The notes under the pieces: model-generated | Database searches by the model: none | The model's input: only the letters and a program-made list of their open reading frames with translations | Told to the model about the DNA's origin: nothing | Made by a program: the position numbers and the translations under genes | Shown: in pieces, positions 1 through 8,387 of the stretch | Position numbering within the stretch: position 1 is the stretch's first letter | How the letters are laid out: every line of letters starts with the position of its first letter | From: Burkholderia sp. Ax-1719 | Lineage (GTDB): Bacteria > Pseudomonadota > Gammaproteobacteria > Burkholderiales > Burkholderiaceae | Direction of reading: 5' to 3' | Assembly (NCBI RefSeq): GCF_011753055.1 | Contig: NZ_VWWJ01000001.1 | Span: 248,001-312,000 of the forward strand | DNA: 64,000 nt

Positions 1-451
1 GCACGCGACGGCCGCGAAGCGTCAGGCCCTGCGCGAGACACATCGTCGTGGTGGTTTTCGTCGAGCCGCCCTTGAAGTTGGCGACCAGAATGACCTTGCC
101 GTCGGCGTCACGCACGCCGGTGTGAAGCGGCGTTTGATAAATATCGGAAACCTGCTGGACCCAGACACGCGCTTCGGGCAAGGTAAACACCCGGCTGCGC
201 CCCGATCCTTGCGCTTCGCCTTGGGGCAGTCCCTCGCGCGTCGCCAGCAGATTGTTCAGTTTGATCCGGTCGATGCCGCACATCTCCGCGACCTGCGCCG
301 ACGTGAATGTCGGTGCCATCTTGCGTGGCTTCGGCGCCAGCATCATTTCCCGAAGTTCTTCTGACAGAAGACCCGCCTCTTCCGCGAACTGCGTTACCGC
401 CGAAAGATCAACGCGTCGGTCAATTGATGGAAATTCGATAGTCTTTGCCAT
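1..451 (-). CDS. parA: ParA-family partition ATPase, truncated by window start
   Basis: ParA ATPases segregate low-copy replicons together with ParB and a centromere. The visible 150 N-terminal residues contain a helix-turn-helix-like stretch at about residues 48-70 and a deviant Walker A motif, KGGSTKTTTT, at 127-136. An N-terminal DNA-binding region before the P-loop is the type Ia (P1/secondary chromosome) layout, in which ParA also represses its own operon. I chose ATG at 451; an in-frame ATG at 466 would add five residues, and neither has a strong ribosome site. The gene reads away from the origin and repA; parB is expected beyond the window edge. The 10-bp inverted repeat around the start codon suits autoregulation. 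Confidence 0.9.
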   Translation of the reverse strand, partial: MAKTIEFPSIDRRVDLSAVTQFAEEAGLLSEELREMMLAPKPRKMAPTFTSAQVAEMCGIDRIKLNNLLATREGLPQGEAQGSGRSRVFTLPEARVWVQQVSDIYQTPLHTGVRDADGKVILVANFKGGSTKTTTTMCLAQGLTLRGRRV

Positions 452-453
452 TA

Positions 454-505
454 ATACGCTTTTCATCGGAATTTAGATAAAGCGTAGAATACAGGAAAAG
501 CGTAT
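454..505. promoter_or_regulatory. Inverted repeat over the parA start, candidate ParA operator
   Basis: ATACGCTTTT at 454-463 is repeated in exact inverted form as AAAAGCGTAT at 496-505, with a third 8-base copy, AAAGCGTA, at 479-486. The left arm abuts the parA start codon. Known type Ia ParA proteins bind operators at this place, so an autorepression site is the simplest reading; a ParB site is the alternative. Confidence 0.5.
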
Positions 506-774
506 CGAAACACACTGATTGAGACCGCTTTTAGAAAAAAACGACCCTTTTATTCGCGTTTAGACGGCCTCTAACGGGCAAGTCCAGCCTAGAGCCTATC
601 CCAAACGGCCAGCCCCACCAGCGGGCGATTAAGCGCCTTTCCGTGGCTTTGCCTATTTTTTAGGCAAATTGGTCCGCGCCGTGTCATTGCGCCACCACCC
701 CAGCTAGTTCTGTCGCGCCTGATTTGTCCCGAAACTTCTTCTAGCGGGAGCCGAATGAAGCCCGATGGATATCG

Positions 775-1338
775 AGGTCACGTTTTTTGTGCACTTTCGT
801 CGATCAACGAAAGTGGGCTTCGGCATAACGGAATCACGGTAACGAATTTTGTGCGGCCAGTCCTTCTGTGAGGACACCTCTTTGCGATCTCGACACAAAA
901 ACCGTTACCAACCGATCGACTCCCTTCCCACGCTAGTGCACTTCCAGAGAAATGCACAAAAAACGTGACCTCAATTCCGCAGTTCCGCAAAAACACCCGG
1001 ACACTCGTTCTCACAGAAGGCAACGCAAAACGAACGCAGGGAAGCTGGAGCCGCTCTGTGCACAAAAATCGTTACCTAGCCCGGGAATGCGCGGCCAATC
1101 AATGCTCTAAGCGGACACGAAGCGGGCTCGCACAATAAACGTGACCTTTGTAGTGGCCAACATATCTGCACAAAAACCACTACCCCAGACTACGTGATTC
1201 GAATGCACACAAAAACCGTTACCTTAGCGATCGATTCACATGATTCCGCGCCAAAGAACTCTCCCCTTCCCATCGTCACAGGCCTCTGCACATTAATCGT
1301 TACCGTGAACTCCCAACCTTGCACACAAAACGTTGCCC
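775..1338. repeat. Origin iterons, left cluster (10 copies)
   Basis: A 19-bp degenerate repeat with core TGCACAAAAA followed by CGTKACC occurs at 775-793 and 837-854 (minus orientation) and at 892-910, 953-971, 1059-1077, 1129-1147, 1167-1185, 1206-1224, 1287-1305 and 1320-1338 (plus). The copies at 953 and 775 match exactly over 19 bases in opposite orientation. Irregular spacing and no cas genes rule out CRISPR. A perfect 9-bp hairpin (792-800 with 807-815) overlaps the end of the first copy. Iterons beside a Rep_3 initiator gene are its binding sites in known plasmids. Confidence 0.85.
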
Positions 1339-1602
1339 GATGGCATCTCAGAACATGTTCAATTTCATCGCGTAAACCCTGGGATGCTCATCAAATAAGC
1401 CAATAGCCCCTTGAGCGGGTAACTTTTCCACGAAAAGTCTCAAAATCCGTCCAGCTCTCAAAGTCACTCAGCGCAAATTTTCACGCGAAGCATCTCTTTG
1501 CTTGCGGGGTTGGTTTGTTTACTTAAAAACAGAAAACCCACAAACCCACTAACGTAGACCTTCTAAACCTTTGATTTCAGATACTTGGATCTCAAAAGCA
1601 CC
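1339..1602. other. Gene-free segment between the two iteron clusters, possible unwinding region
   Basis: There are no iterons and no credible gene here. It holds a 7-bp dyad, ACTTTTC/GAAAAGT, around 1424-1440 and, from about 1500, a stretch richer in A and T than its surroundings with runs such as TTAAAAA. Its place between two iteron clusters that point at each other fits a DNA unwinding element, but this is inference from layout and composition. Confidence 0.35.
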
Positions 1603-1741
1603 GGTCTATGTGCAAGATGCATCGTTTTATGTGCAAACGGGTGTCGTTTTTTGTGCAGGCAATGCAGAGGTCTATGTGCAGTTCGGCACGTTTTTTGTGC
1701 GAGCGCTTTTATAAGCCCTGTTTGAGGTAACGTTTATTGTG
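1603..1741 (-). repeat. Origin iterons, right cluster
   Basis: Four full copies in minus orientation lie at about 1617-1635, 1640-1657, 1683-1701 and 1723-1741. Two identical shortened copies, GGTCTATGTGCA, lie at 1603-1614 and 1669-1680. The orientation opposes most of the left cluster. The last copy lies just upstream of the repA ribosome site, where bound initiator could repress its own transcription. Confidence 0.8.
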
Positions 1742-1798
1742 TTGACTTGTGTAAACGGAGTGATAGAGTCCCCGCCAATATCGACGGAGAGCACACGA

Positions 1799-3178
1799 AT
1801 GTCGGAGGACAGCGGACGCAGGACGACGACCCAGCAAATGTCGCTTGGGTTGTTCGAAGAGATGTCCGGGCAGCCAATCAGCGAAAGCACGCGAGAGATC
1901 GGCTTTCAGCGCAACAACGTTTTCGTTGCCATCAACGGGCTTGGCCTGTCGTCGCGGCGTTTCATCGACGCTGCGTATTTCATTGCCGCCCAGGAGCCGG
2001 TACCGCACGAGACCTACGACGTCGATCTCAACTACTTCAAGTGGCTGATGCGCTACGAGAGCCGCAACGTGCGGCATCTGCAGAGCGTCATCAAGGAAGC
2101 GCAGCGTGTGCTGATCGAAGTGACCGACACGCCGCCAGAACGCGCTCCCAGCGAGGACGATCAGTGGATTTCCGAGCAGCTGATGGGCAGCGTGAAGATC
2201 GGCAAGGGGCGCATCCAGTTCCGCATTCCGCCGCTGATGCTGCGCCACATCACTGGTCCGGAAAAGCACCACTGGCTCAACCTGTGCATCACGGCGGCGT
2301 TCTCGCAGACCTTTGCGCGGGCGATCTACGACTACGTGCAGCCCTACGTAGCGGCGGGATTGACCGACTGGATCGAGCTCGACGTCATGCGTCGCTGGCC
2401 GGGCAAGCTCGGCTCGAGCGCGTCTGAGTTCAAGCATTTCCGGCCGAAGTACCTCGACCCGGCGGTGAACCAGATCAATGAGCTTTCCGATATCGAGGTG
2501 AGCTACGAGACGCGCGCCGATTCGGGAACCTCGCGCAAGATCAACAAGATCCGCTTTCGTCTGAAGCGCAAGGACACGGTCGCGGCGATGCTCAGCCGTC
2601 AGCCCGACGCACACGACCTTCTGCTCACGCTCAAGGAGGAGTTCGGCCTGAGCAACAAGCAGTTCGACGTGATCGCCGAACATCGTATGAACTGGACCGA
2701 CGAGCGCATCCAGCAGGCGATCGAATACACGCGCTTCCGTCTGAACCAGGGCAAGGTCACGAAGAGCCCTGCTGGCTACCTGATGAAGGCGCTGAGCCAC
2801 AACTGGCAGGTCTCGGAGGCCGAGCGCAAGATGGTCGCGATCCAGAGCGAGCGCGCCGCTGCGGTCGACGCCGAGGAAACCGCCAAGGCCGCGGTCACCA
2901 CCGCGGTCAAGCAGAGCATCGCCGCGCGCGACGAAGAGGCGCGCACGCGTCGCAACGATGAAGTGCAGCGTGGCCGCGAACACTTCGAATCGGCCGACGA
3001 GAAGACCCGCAAGGAGCTCGTGCGCCTCTATATCGCCTCGCAGGCTGGCAAGCTGATGCTGCGCCGCCTGAAGCTGGAGGCAGGCGCCTTGTCGGATGTG
3101 AACATCCTCAACCATTCCGATCTGTCCTGGTACTTCGGGCAATTCGTCTACGGCAAGCTCAAGCAGACCGGCCTTTGA
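1799..3178 (+). CDS. repA: Replication initiator protein, Rep_3/RepB type
   Basis: This 459-residue initiator would bind the iterons just upstream and open the origin. The N-terminal half (about residues 20-250) has the character of Rep_3 initiators: two winged-helix-like segments, including the region around DLNYFKWLMRY and an R/K-rich stretch ending KINKIRFRLKRK. The C-terminal part (about 340-430) is charged and helical. I chose ATG at 1799 over an upstream GTG at 1739 because GGAGAG sits 7 bases before it and the upstream region overlaps an iteron. It reads away from parA, so origin, initiator and partition gene form one replication module. Symbol by analogy with secondary-replicon initiators. 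Confidence 0.88.
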   Translation: MSEDSGRRTTTQQMSLGLFEEMSGQPISESTREIGFQRNNVFVAINGLGLSSRRFIDAAYFIAAQEPVPHETYDVDLNYFKWLMRYESRNVRHLQSVIKEAQRVLIEVTDTPPERAPSEDDQWISEQLMGSVKIGKGRIQFRIPPLMLRHITGPEKHHWLNLCITAAFSQTFARAIYDYVQPYVAAGLTDWIELDVMRRWPGKLGSSASEFKHFRPKYLDPAVNQINELSDIEVSYETRADSGTSRKINKIRFRLKRKDTVAAMLSRQPDAHDLLLTLKEEFGLSNKQFDVIAEHRMNWTDERIQQAIEYTRFRLNQGKVTKSPAGYLMKALSHNWQVSEAERKMVAIQSERAAAVDAEETAKAAVTTAVKQSIAARDEEARTRRNDEVQRGREHFESADEKTRKELVRLYIASQAGKLMLRRLKLEAGALSDVNILNHSDLSWYFGQFVYGKLKQTGL

Positions 3179-3365
3179 AGGGCGGTTTCGCATCGTCTTC
3201 CCCGCACCTTTCCCGCCGCGTAGAGCGACGAAAACGTCGCTCGCGTTGCTGCAAAAGCACGAAGGGCCGCATAGCTTGCAGGCATCACAGCGCGGGCGAT
3301 GGGGCTGGGAAAATTCCAGCACTGGATCAATGACTTGGGTCATTCGTCCCAGGTGATATTCACAA

Positions 3366-3394
3366 AGTTATCCCCGAAAACTGTGGATAACTTT
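3366..3394. promoter_or_regulatory. DnaA-box dyad downstream of repA
   Basis: AAGTTATCC (3366-3374) and GGATAACTT (3386-3394) form a perfect 9-bp inverted repeat. The right half contains TGTGGATAA at 3382-3390, the exact reverse complement of the classical DnaA box TTATCCACA; the left half is TTATCCCCG. No T run follows, so a terminator is unlikely. The rest of the 305-base gap 3179-3483 shows nothing recognisable. Confidence 0.6.
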
Positions 3395-3483
3395 CGCAGA
3401 GGAATCAGGGCCATCTTTTGGCCTTCCCGATACGAGCGCAACGCCGCGTCACGTCTGAAAATTACCTGGCAATCCTTATAAGA

Positions 3484-3948
3484 TCACGCGGCAACGTCCT
3501 GCATGGGCGATGCTTGAGCGCCTAGCATGGTGCCCCGGCAGCAATGTGTGCCGCAGCGGCAGGCGTATTCGCGCTGCGCCTCGCTGTCCACCTGGTGCCC
3601 GATTTCCAGCGCGTAATCGATGAATAGTTCTTCACCGGCGGCAATATCGCGGATGGCGTCGATAAACACGCGACCATCGCCTTCGACGGCCTCGCAGTTC
3701 GCTGCGCAGGCGTGATTGAGCCAGCGCGCGCCGTTGCCGCCGCGTCCGCCGTCGATCACGCGTCCATCCGAAAGCCCGAACAGAAAGGTATGCCCCGAAA
3801 CCTCGCGCCGCTCGTTCCAGCGCGCGGCTTCGCGCCACGTCGTCACCATGCCTTTGTATTCGAAGATGCGCTCTCCCGCGCGCAACGAGCACAGCGCGAA
3901 CACGCCTTTGCCATGCACCGGCGATTGCCGGACGGACACACGTTTCAT
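3484..3948 (-). CDS. SET domain-containing protein
   Basis: SET domains transfer methyl groups from S-adenosylmethionine to lysine side chains. The 154-residue protein is almost only a SET domain: SPVHGKGVFA at residues 9-18, the pseudoknot motif NHACAANCE at 78-86, EELFIDYAL at 106-114, then a cysteine-rich post-SET segment with C130, C132, C136 and C137 that would bind zinc. The start at 3948 gives the usual beginning MKRV just before the domain; longer upstream reading has no homologous character. Bacterial SET proteins of this size are common in Burkholderiales, but their substrates are mostly unknown. It is divergent from nadM. Confidence 0.8.
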   Translation of the reverse strand: MKRVSVRQSPVHGKGVFALCSLRAGERIFEYKGMVTTWREAARWNERREVSGHTFLFGLSDGRVIDGGRGGNGARWLNHACAANCEAVEGDGRVFIDAIRDIAAGEELFIDYALEIGHQVDSEAQREYACRCGTHCCRGTMLGAQASPMQDVAA

Positions 3949-4197
3949 GATCGCAGCACCAGGAACGACAGCGCGAACGGGAGTGGAGACGAGGCAGCCA
4001 GGGCCTGCATTCGCGCCGAGTATAAGTCGAGAAAATAGTCGCGAATATGACGTTTCGAATATGCAGGACCCGCTTCGCGGCAAGGGTCGCGCTATCTGCC
4101 CAGGACAAAACCGTTTGACGCGATCGCCCGCGCGGCGTTACGATTCACCCACGGTCAAGGGACAGACCCACGACCGCCAATCTCTTGAGGGAGCCTC

Positions 4198-5235
4198 ATG
4201 AGCAAGAATACCCAGCGTTTCGACGCACTGATTTTCATTGGCCGTTTCCAGCCCCCGCATCGTGGTCACCTCGATGTGCTGCGCCGTGCGCTCAGCCAGT
4301 CTTCGCGCGTGTGCATCCTGATCGGCTCGACCGACCGTCCGCGCACCATCAAAGATCCGTTCTCGTACGACGAACGCCGCCAGATGATTCTCGCCCTGCT
4401 CGATGAAGACGAGCGCGAGCGTGTCGTCATCGCGCCGGTGCAGGACTCGATGTACAACGACGGCGACTGGCTGCGCTGGATTCAGGACGCCGTGGCCTCC
4501 GAACTGGGCGACACCTCGGGCCGACGTATCGGTCTGATCGGCCACGAAAAAGACGCCAGCTCTTACTATCTGCGCATGTTTCCGCAGTGGGAGTTCGTGG
4601 AAACGGATGCCACCGAGGACATCTCGGCCACCGAGATCCGCGAGCAGCTGTTCGCGGAGCGCAACAACAGCTTCGTTTCGTGGGCCGTGCCGGCGCCCGT
4701 CCATGCGTGGCTCGAAGCCTTTCGCACGCGCCCCGAGTTCGCGCAGCTGAAATCGGAAGCCGAGTTCATCGCGGGCTATCAAAAGGCCTGGGCGGCTGCG
4801 CCTTATCCCGTCACCTTCGTGACCGTCGACGCGCTCGTGGTGCACTCCGGCCATATCCTGCTCGTGCGTCGCCGCAGCGAGCCGGGGCGCGGCTTGTGGG
4901 CGCTGCCGGGCGGCTTCGTCAATCAGGACGAGCGGCTCGAAACCGCGTGCATCCGCGAACTGCGCGAAGAGACCGGCCTCAAGCTGCCCGAACCCGTCCT
5001 GCGCGGCTCGATCAAGGATCGTCAGGTCTTTGATCATCCGCAGCGTTCGCTGCGCGGGCGCACCATTACGCATGCGTTTCTATTCCACTTTCCGGTGGGC
5101 GAGTTGCCGCGCGTGAAGGGCGGCGACGATGCCGACAAGGCCCGCTGGGTGCCGCTCAACACCTTTGCACGTATGCGCGACGTGATGTTCGAGGATCACT
5201 TCGACATCGCTTACCACTTCCTCGGGAAGCTCTGA
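4198..5235 (+). CDS. nadM: Bifunctional NMN adenylyltransferase / Nudix hydrolase
   Basis: It joins ATP and nicotinamide mononucleotide to give NAD. The N-terminal nucleotidyltransferase domain (about residues 9-180) has GRFQPPHRGH with its HRGH-type signature and the later ISATEIR motif. The C-terminal half (about 200-345) is a Nudix domain whose box, Gx5Ex7REUxEExGU, is complete around residues 239-261 (GGFVNQDE...RELREETGL), so an ADP-ribose or NAD(P) pyrophosphatase activity is probable. The start follows GAGGGAG. At 345 residues it matches known NadM-Nudix fusions. It is followed by nadV, which makes its substrate, so the pair is a two-step nicotinamide salvage route. Confidence 0.93.
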   Translation: MSKNTQRFDALIFIGRFQPPHRGHLDVLRRALSQSSRVCILIGSTDRPRTIKDPFSYDERRQMILALLDEDERERVVIAPVQDSMYNDGDWLRWIQDAVASELGDTSGRRIGLIGHEKDASSYYLRMFPQWEFVETDATEDISATEIREQLFAERNNSFVSWAVPAPVHAWLEAFRTRPEFAQLKSEAEFIAGYQKAWAAAPYPVTFVTVDALVVHSGHILLVRRRSEPGRGLWALPGGFVNQDERLETACIRELREETGLKLPEPVLRGSIKDRQVFDHPQRSLRGRTITHAFLFHFPVGELPRVKGGDDADKARWVPLNTFARMRDVMFEDHFDIAYHFLGKL

Positions 5236-5320
5236 GCGCACAGCCACGCGCGCATATCGATCGTTTTACCCCGCTGGGATAGACCCGGCGGACTTTCAAC
5301 GGCATAGAGGAGCTCTAGCC

Positions 5321-6754
5321 ATGCAAGCCCAATTCGACTCGTTCGCATCCATTCTCGCCAATCCGATCGTTAATACGGACTCCTATAAGGCGTCCCACTT
5401 CGTGCAATATCCGCCCGAAGCGACCGGCATGTTCTCGTATGTCGAATCGCGCGGCGGTCGCTACGACCGCACCGTATTTTTCGGCCTGCAGATGCTGGCC
5501 AAGGAATATCTGTGCAGGCCCATCACCGCGCAGATGATCGAAGAAGCCCGGTTCTTTTTTGGCGCACACGGCGAGCCGTTCAACGAAGCCGACTGGCGCT
5601 ATATCGTCGAGCAATACGACGGCTATCTGCCGGTGCGCATCCGTGCCGTGCCTGAAGGCTCGGTGGTGCCGACGCATAACGTCCTCATGACCGTCGAGTG
5701 CGATGATCCCCGTGTATTCTGGATTGCTTCGTACATCGAATCGATGTTGTTGCGTCTCTGGTATCCAATCACCGTGGCAACGCAAAGCTGGCATCTGCGC
5801 AAAACCATCGGCCGCTATCTGCGCAAGACCAGCGACGATCTTTCGCAGCTGCCGTTCAAGCTGCACGACTTCGGCGCACGCGGTGTATCGAGCGCGGAAA
5901 GCGCGGCCATTGGCGGCGCAGCGCACCTGGTGAGCTTCATGGGTTCGGATACCGTGCTGGGCGTGATGGCCGCGAACCGTTTCTATAACGCGCAGATGGC
6001 GGCGTACTCGGTGCCGGCCGCCGAGCACAGCACCATCACGTCCTGGGGCCGCGAGCGCGAGGCCGATGCCTATCGCAACATGCTCGCGCAATTTGGCAAG
6101 CCCGGTGCGATCGTCTCGGTGGTGTCCGATTCGTACGATCTGTTCGCGGCGCTCGACCTGTGGGGCGGCGAGTTGAAACAGGCCGTGCTGGACTCCGGCG
6201 CGACGCTGGTGATCCGGCCGGACTCCGGCGAACCTGTCGATATCGTGATGAAGACTGTGCGCGCGCTCGACGCCTCGTTCGGCTCCACGATCAATCGCTG
6301 CGGCCGCCGTGTGTTGAACACCGTGCGTGTGATTCAGGGCGACGGCGTGGACGAGGCCTCGATCGGCGCGATCCTTGCCGCGCTCGACGATGCGGGTTAC
6401 GCGGCCGACAACGTCACCTTTGGCATGGGCGGCGCGCTGTTGCAGCGCGTGGACCGCGATACGCAGCGCTTCGCGATGAAGTGCTCGGCGATCCGACTGG
6501 GCGATACGTGGACGGGCGTGCGCAAGGATCCCATCACCGACAGCGGCAAGCGCTCGAAAATGGGCCGCCTCACGCTGCTGCGCAATCGCCGCACCGGCGA
6601 GTACCGCACGGCCACGCTGCCGCTCGCGTGGGAAGACCGGCTGCTTGAGCGCGACTGGGAAGACGCGCTCGAAACCGTCTATGAGAACGGCCGTCTGTGC
6701 GTGGACGTGAGCCTCGATACAATCCGCGAGCGCGCCCACGCCGACGAGCTTTAA
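5321..6754 (+). CDS. nadV: Nicotinamide phosphoribosyltransferase
   Basis: It converts nicotinamide and PRPP to nicotinamide mononucleotide, the first step of one-pot NAD salvage. At 477 residues it has the usual family length. Recognisable family segments are NTDSYKASHFVQYPP near residue 18, the central KLHDFGARGVSS, then SDSYDLF, and VIRPDSGEPVD in the phosphoribosyl-binding part. GAGGAG precedes the ATG. The gene starts 85 bases after nadM and is presumably cotranscribed with it; nicotinamide released by NAD-consuming enzymes would be returned to NAD without deamidation. Confidence 0.94.
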   Translation: MQAQFDSFASILANPIVNTDSYKASHFVQYPPEATGMFSYVESRGGRYDRTVFFGLQMLAKEYLCRPITAQMIEEARFFFGAHGEPFNEADWRYIVEQYDGYLPVRIRAVPEGSVVPTHNVLMTVECDDPRVFWIASYIESMLLRLWYPITVATQSWHLRKTIGRYLRKTSDDLSQLPFKLHDFGARGVSSAESAAIGGAAHLVSFMGSDTVLGVMAANRFYNAQMAAYSVPAAEHSTITSWGREREADAYRNMLAQFGKPGAIVSVVSDSYDLFAALDLWGGELKQAVLDSGATLVIRPDSGEPVDIVMKTVRALDASFGSTINRCGRRVLNTVRVIQGDGVDEASIGAILAALDDAGYAADNVTFGMGGALLQRVDRDTQRFAMKCSAIRLGDTWTGVRKDPITDSGKRSKMGRLTLLRNRRTGEYRTATLPLAWEDRLLERDWEDALETVYENGRLCVDVSLDTIRERAHADEL

Positions 6755-6848
6755 ACCGGCACCGCTGCGTGCGTCTGGAACCCGCCTCACGCCGGACGTG
6801 CGCACAATGCGGTAGATTGGCGTCGCCTCAGACGATCTGGAGAAACCG

Positions 6849-7328
6849 ATGCAAGATCCCCAAGCCGATGCGCGCGCGTTGCCGCCGCCGCTGCTCACCG
6901 CATTCGATGGCGATCACCTTGATGAACATGCGCACGAAGCGATCCGCGTTTCCACGGTTGGCGCGGACGGCTGGCCGCATGGCGCGCAGCTGAGCGTGGG
7001 CGAAGTGCTCGCGCTGGACGCGCACACGCTGCTCGTGGCGATGTGGCCCAACTCGAACACGGCGCAGAACATGCGTCGCGATGGACGTCTTACGCTTTCC
7101 CTCGTACACGACGGCGCGCTGCTGGAAATACGCGCGCACGCGAGCCTCGTGGCCGAACAGCAAACGGCACTGGCACTCTGCGTATTCCGTCTACAAATCG
7201 AAAAGGTGGACGAGCATCGCGCCCGATATGCCGAGGTGCTGGGCGGCGTGACCTTCCGCCTCTATGAGCGCGCGAGCGTCATTGCGCGCTGGCGCGAACA
7301 GATCGCCATGCTGCGCACGCATGCCTGA
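6849..7328 (+). CDS. Pyridoxamine 5'-phosphate oxidase-fold protein
   Basis: This 159-residue protein has the split-barrel flavin-binding look: a strand segment AIRVSTVGADGWPHGAQLSVGEV (about residues 31-53), LLVAMWPNSNTAQNMRRDGRLTLSLV (about 61-86), and a short C-terminal helix. The pattern resembles small PNPOx-like proteins that bind FMN or F420-type cofactors; substrate not predictable. It lies about 95 bases downstream of nadV in the same direction and converges with the AraC-type regulator. A link to NAD or flavin metabolism is possible but unproven. Confidence 0.65.
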   Translation: MQDPQADARALPPPLLTAFDGDHLDEHAHEAIRVSTVGADGWPHGAQLSVGEVLALDAHTLLVAMWPNSNTAQNMRRDGRLTLSLVHDGALLEIRAHASLVAEQQTALALCVFRLQIEKVDEHRARYAEVLGGVTFRLYERASVIARWREQIAMLRTHA

Positions 7329-7340
7329 GCACGACGCTCA

Positions 7341-8237
7341 TCAGGTCTCGTCCATCAACTGCCGGTGCGCTGATTCCCGGAACGCCACCGGCGTCAGCCC
7401 CGTCTGCTTGCGGAAAAAGCGGCTGAAATAAGCACTATCCTCGAAGCCCATCGCATGTGCGATCTGCTTCACGCTGAGCGCTGAATACACCAGCTCGCGT
7501 TGCGCCTCTCGAATCAGATGTTCGTTGATGAGCGCAGTGGGGGCGTGCCCAAGCGCTTCGCGGCACACGCGTGCAAGATGCGCGCTGGCGCAGCCCAGAC
7601 GCTTCGCGTAGAACGCGACCGGCTCGTGATCGCGGCAATGCGCGGCGATGAGGTCGCGGAAGCGCCGCAACAACTCCGCACGCCGGTCGCCGCCTGGCGT
7701 CGCAGGCGTGGCAGCGAGATCCGCAAGGCGCGCGACGTGCACAAATAACGTTACCATCAGCGCCATGCCCGCCGCTGCGTGGCCGCGCGCGCCGCTGCGG
7801 TACTCCTGTTCCAGCAGGGCAAAGAGCGGCGCGAGCATGGCGACGCTCGGGTCCGCGCCGCGCACGGGAATCACCGCGGCGCGTGTAAGGATCGAGGCAA
7901 TGCCCGGCGCGGCGACTTTAACGAGCGCCTCCAGCGGGCGTTGCGCCGCCGTGATGACCAGACCGTCGATCTGCGGCGAAAAATCGAACGCATGCACCGT
8001 CTGCGCGGGCAGGACGACCAGGCAGGGCGGCTCGAACGTGTGCTTTACGCCCTCGATCACCACATGGCCCGCGCCGCCCCGTATGTACAGAATCTGCAAG
8101 AGCGCGTCATGCCGGTGCGCGTCGATGCGCCAGTCGTTCGGACGGCTGCGCTCCGGAATCCATTCGAAATTGAATGCGCCGTACCACGGCGGCCGCGCGG
8201 ATTCGCCGTACAGGTCGTAGTTAGGGATTCTCCTCAT
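7341..8237 (-). CDS. AraC-family regulator, PobR/HpaA-like
   Basis: The 298-residue protein has an N-terminal cupin-like sensor (about residues 20-110, with AHRHDALLQILYIRGG) and a C-terminal double helix-turn-helix of AraC type ending in AHAMGFEDSAYFSRFFRKQTG. The N-terminal pattern (YDLYGE, ERSRPNDWRI, HRHD) resembles activators of 4-hydroxybenzoate and 4-hydroxyphenylacetate genes. AGGAGG lies 10 bases before the ATG at 8237; longer reading upstream would run through the divergent SDR gene. The 150-bp divergent region points to control of the SDR-flavoprotein-NIPSNAP genes. A small aromatic acid effector is inference. Confidence 0.85.
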   Translation of the reverse strand: MRRIPNYDLYGESARPPWYGAFNFEWIPERSRPNDWRIDAHRHDALLQILYIRGGAGHVVIEGVKHTFEPPCLVVLPAQTVHAFDFSPQIDGLVITAAQRPLEALVKVAAPGIASILTRAAVIPVRGADPSVAMLAPLFALLEQEYRSGARGHAAAGMALMVTLFVHVARLADLAATPATPGGDRRAELLRRFRDLIAAHCRDHEPVAFYAKRLGCASAHLARVCREALGHAPTALINEHLIREAQRELVYSALSVKQIAHAMGFEDSAYFSRFFRKQTGLTPVAFRESAHRQLMDET

Positions 8238-8387
8238 GCCATCTCGCCTCCTGTGTACAAATTGTCCTGTTGACTGACGCGTTTGTCCACTTTGCGCGCT
8301 CGTCGCGCCTCTATACTTTTTTGCAACAGAACTCATGCGGGGACACGAATCATCGCATGCGAAGTCATCATTTGATAAGGATTGCAG

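Noticed and set aside
704..1406. Short open frames in the origin region
   Set aside because: They run through the iterons and have no ribosome site or domain; the iteron array explains the sequence.
775..1741. CRISPR array
   Set aside because: Repeats are degenerate, 19 bp, in both orientations and irregularly spaced; no cas genes.
1709..3343. Long open frame opposite repA
   Set aside because: It is an antisense shadow of a well-supported Rep_3 gene; the translation is rich in R, A, L and H with no domain.
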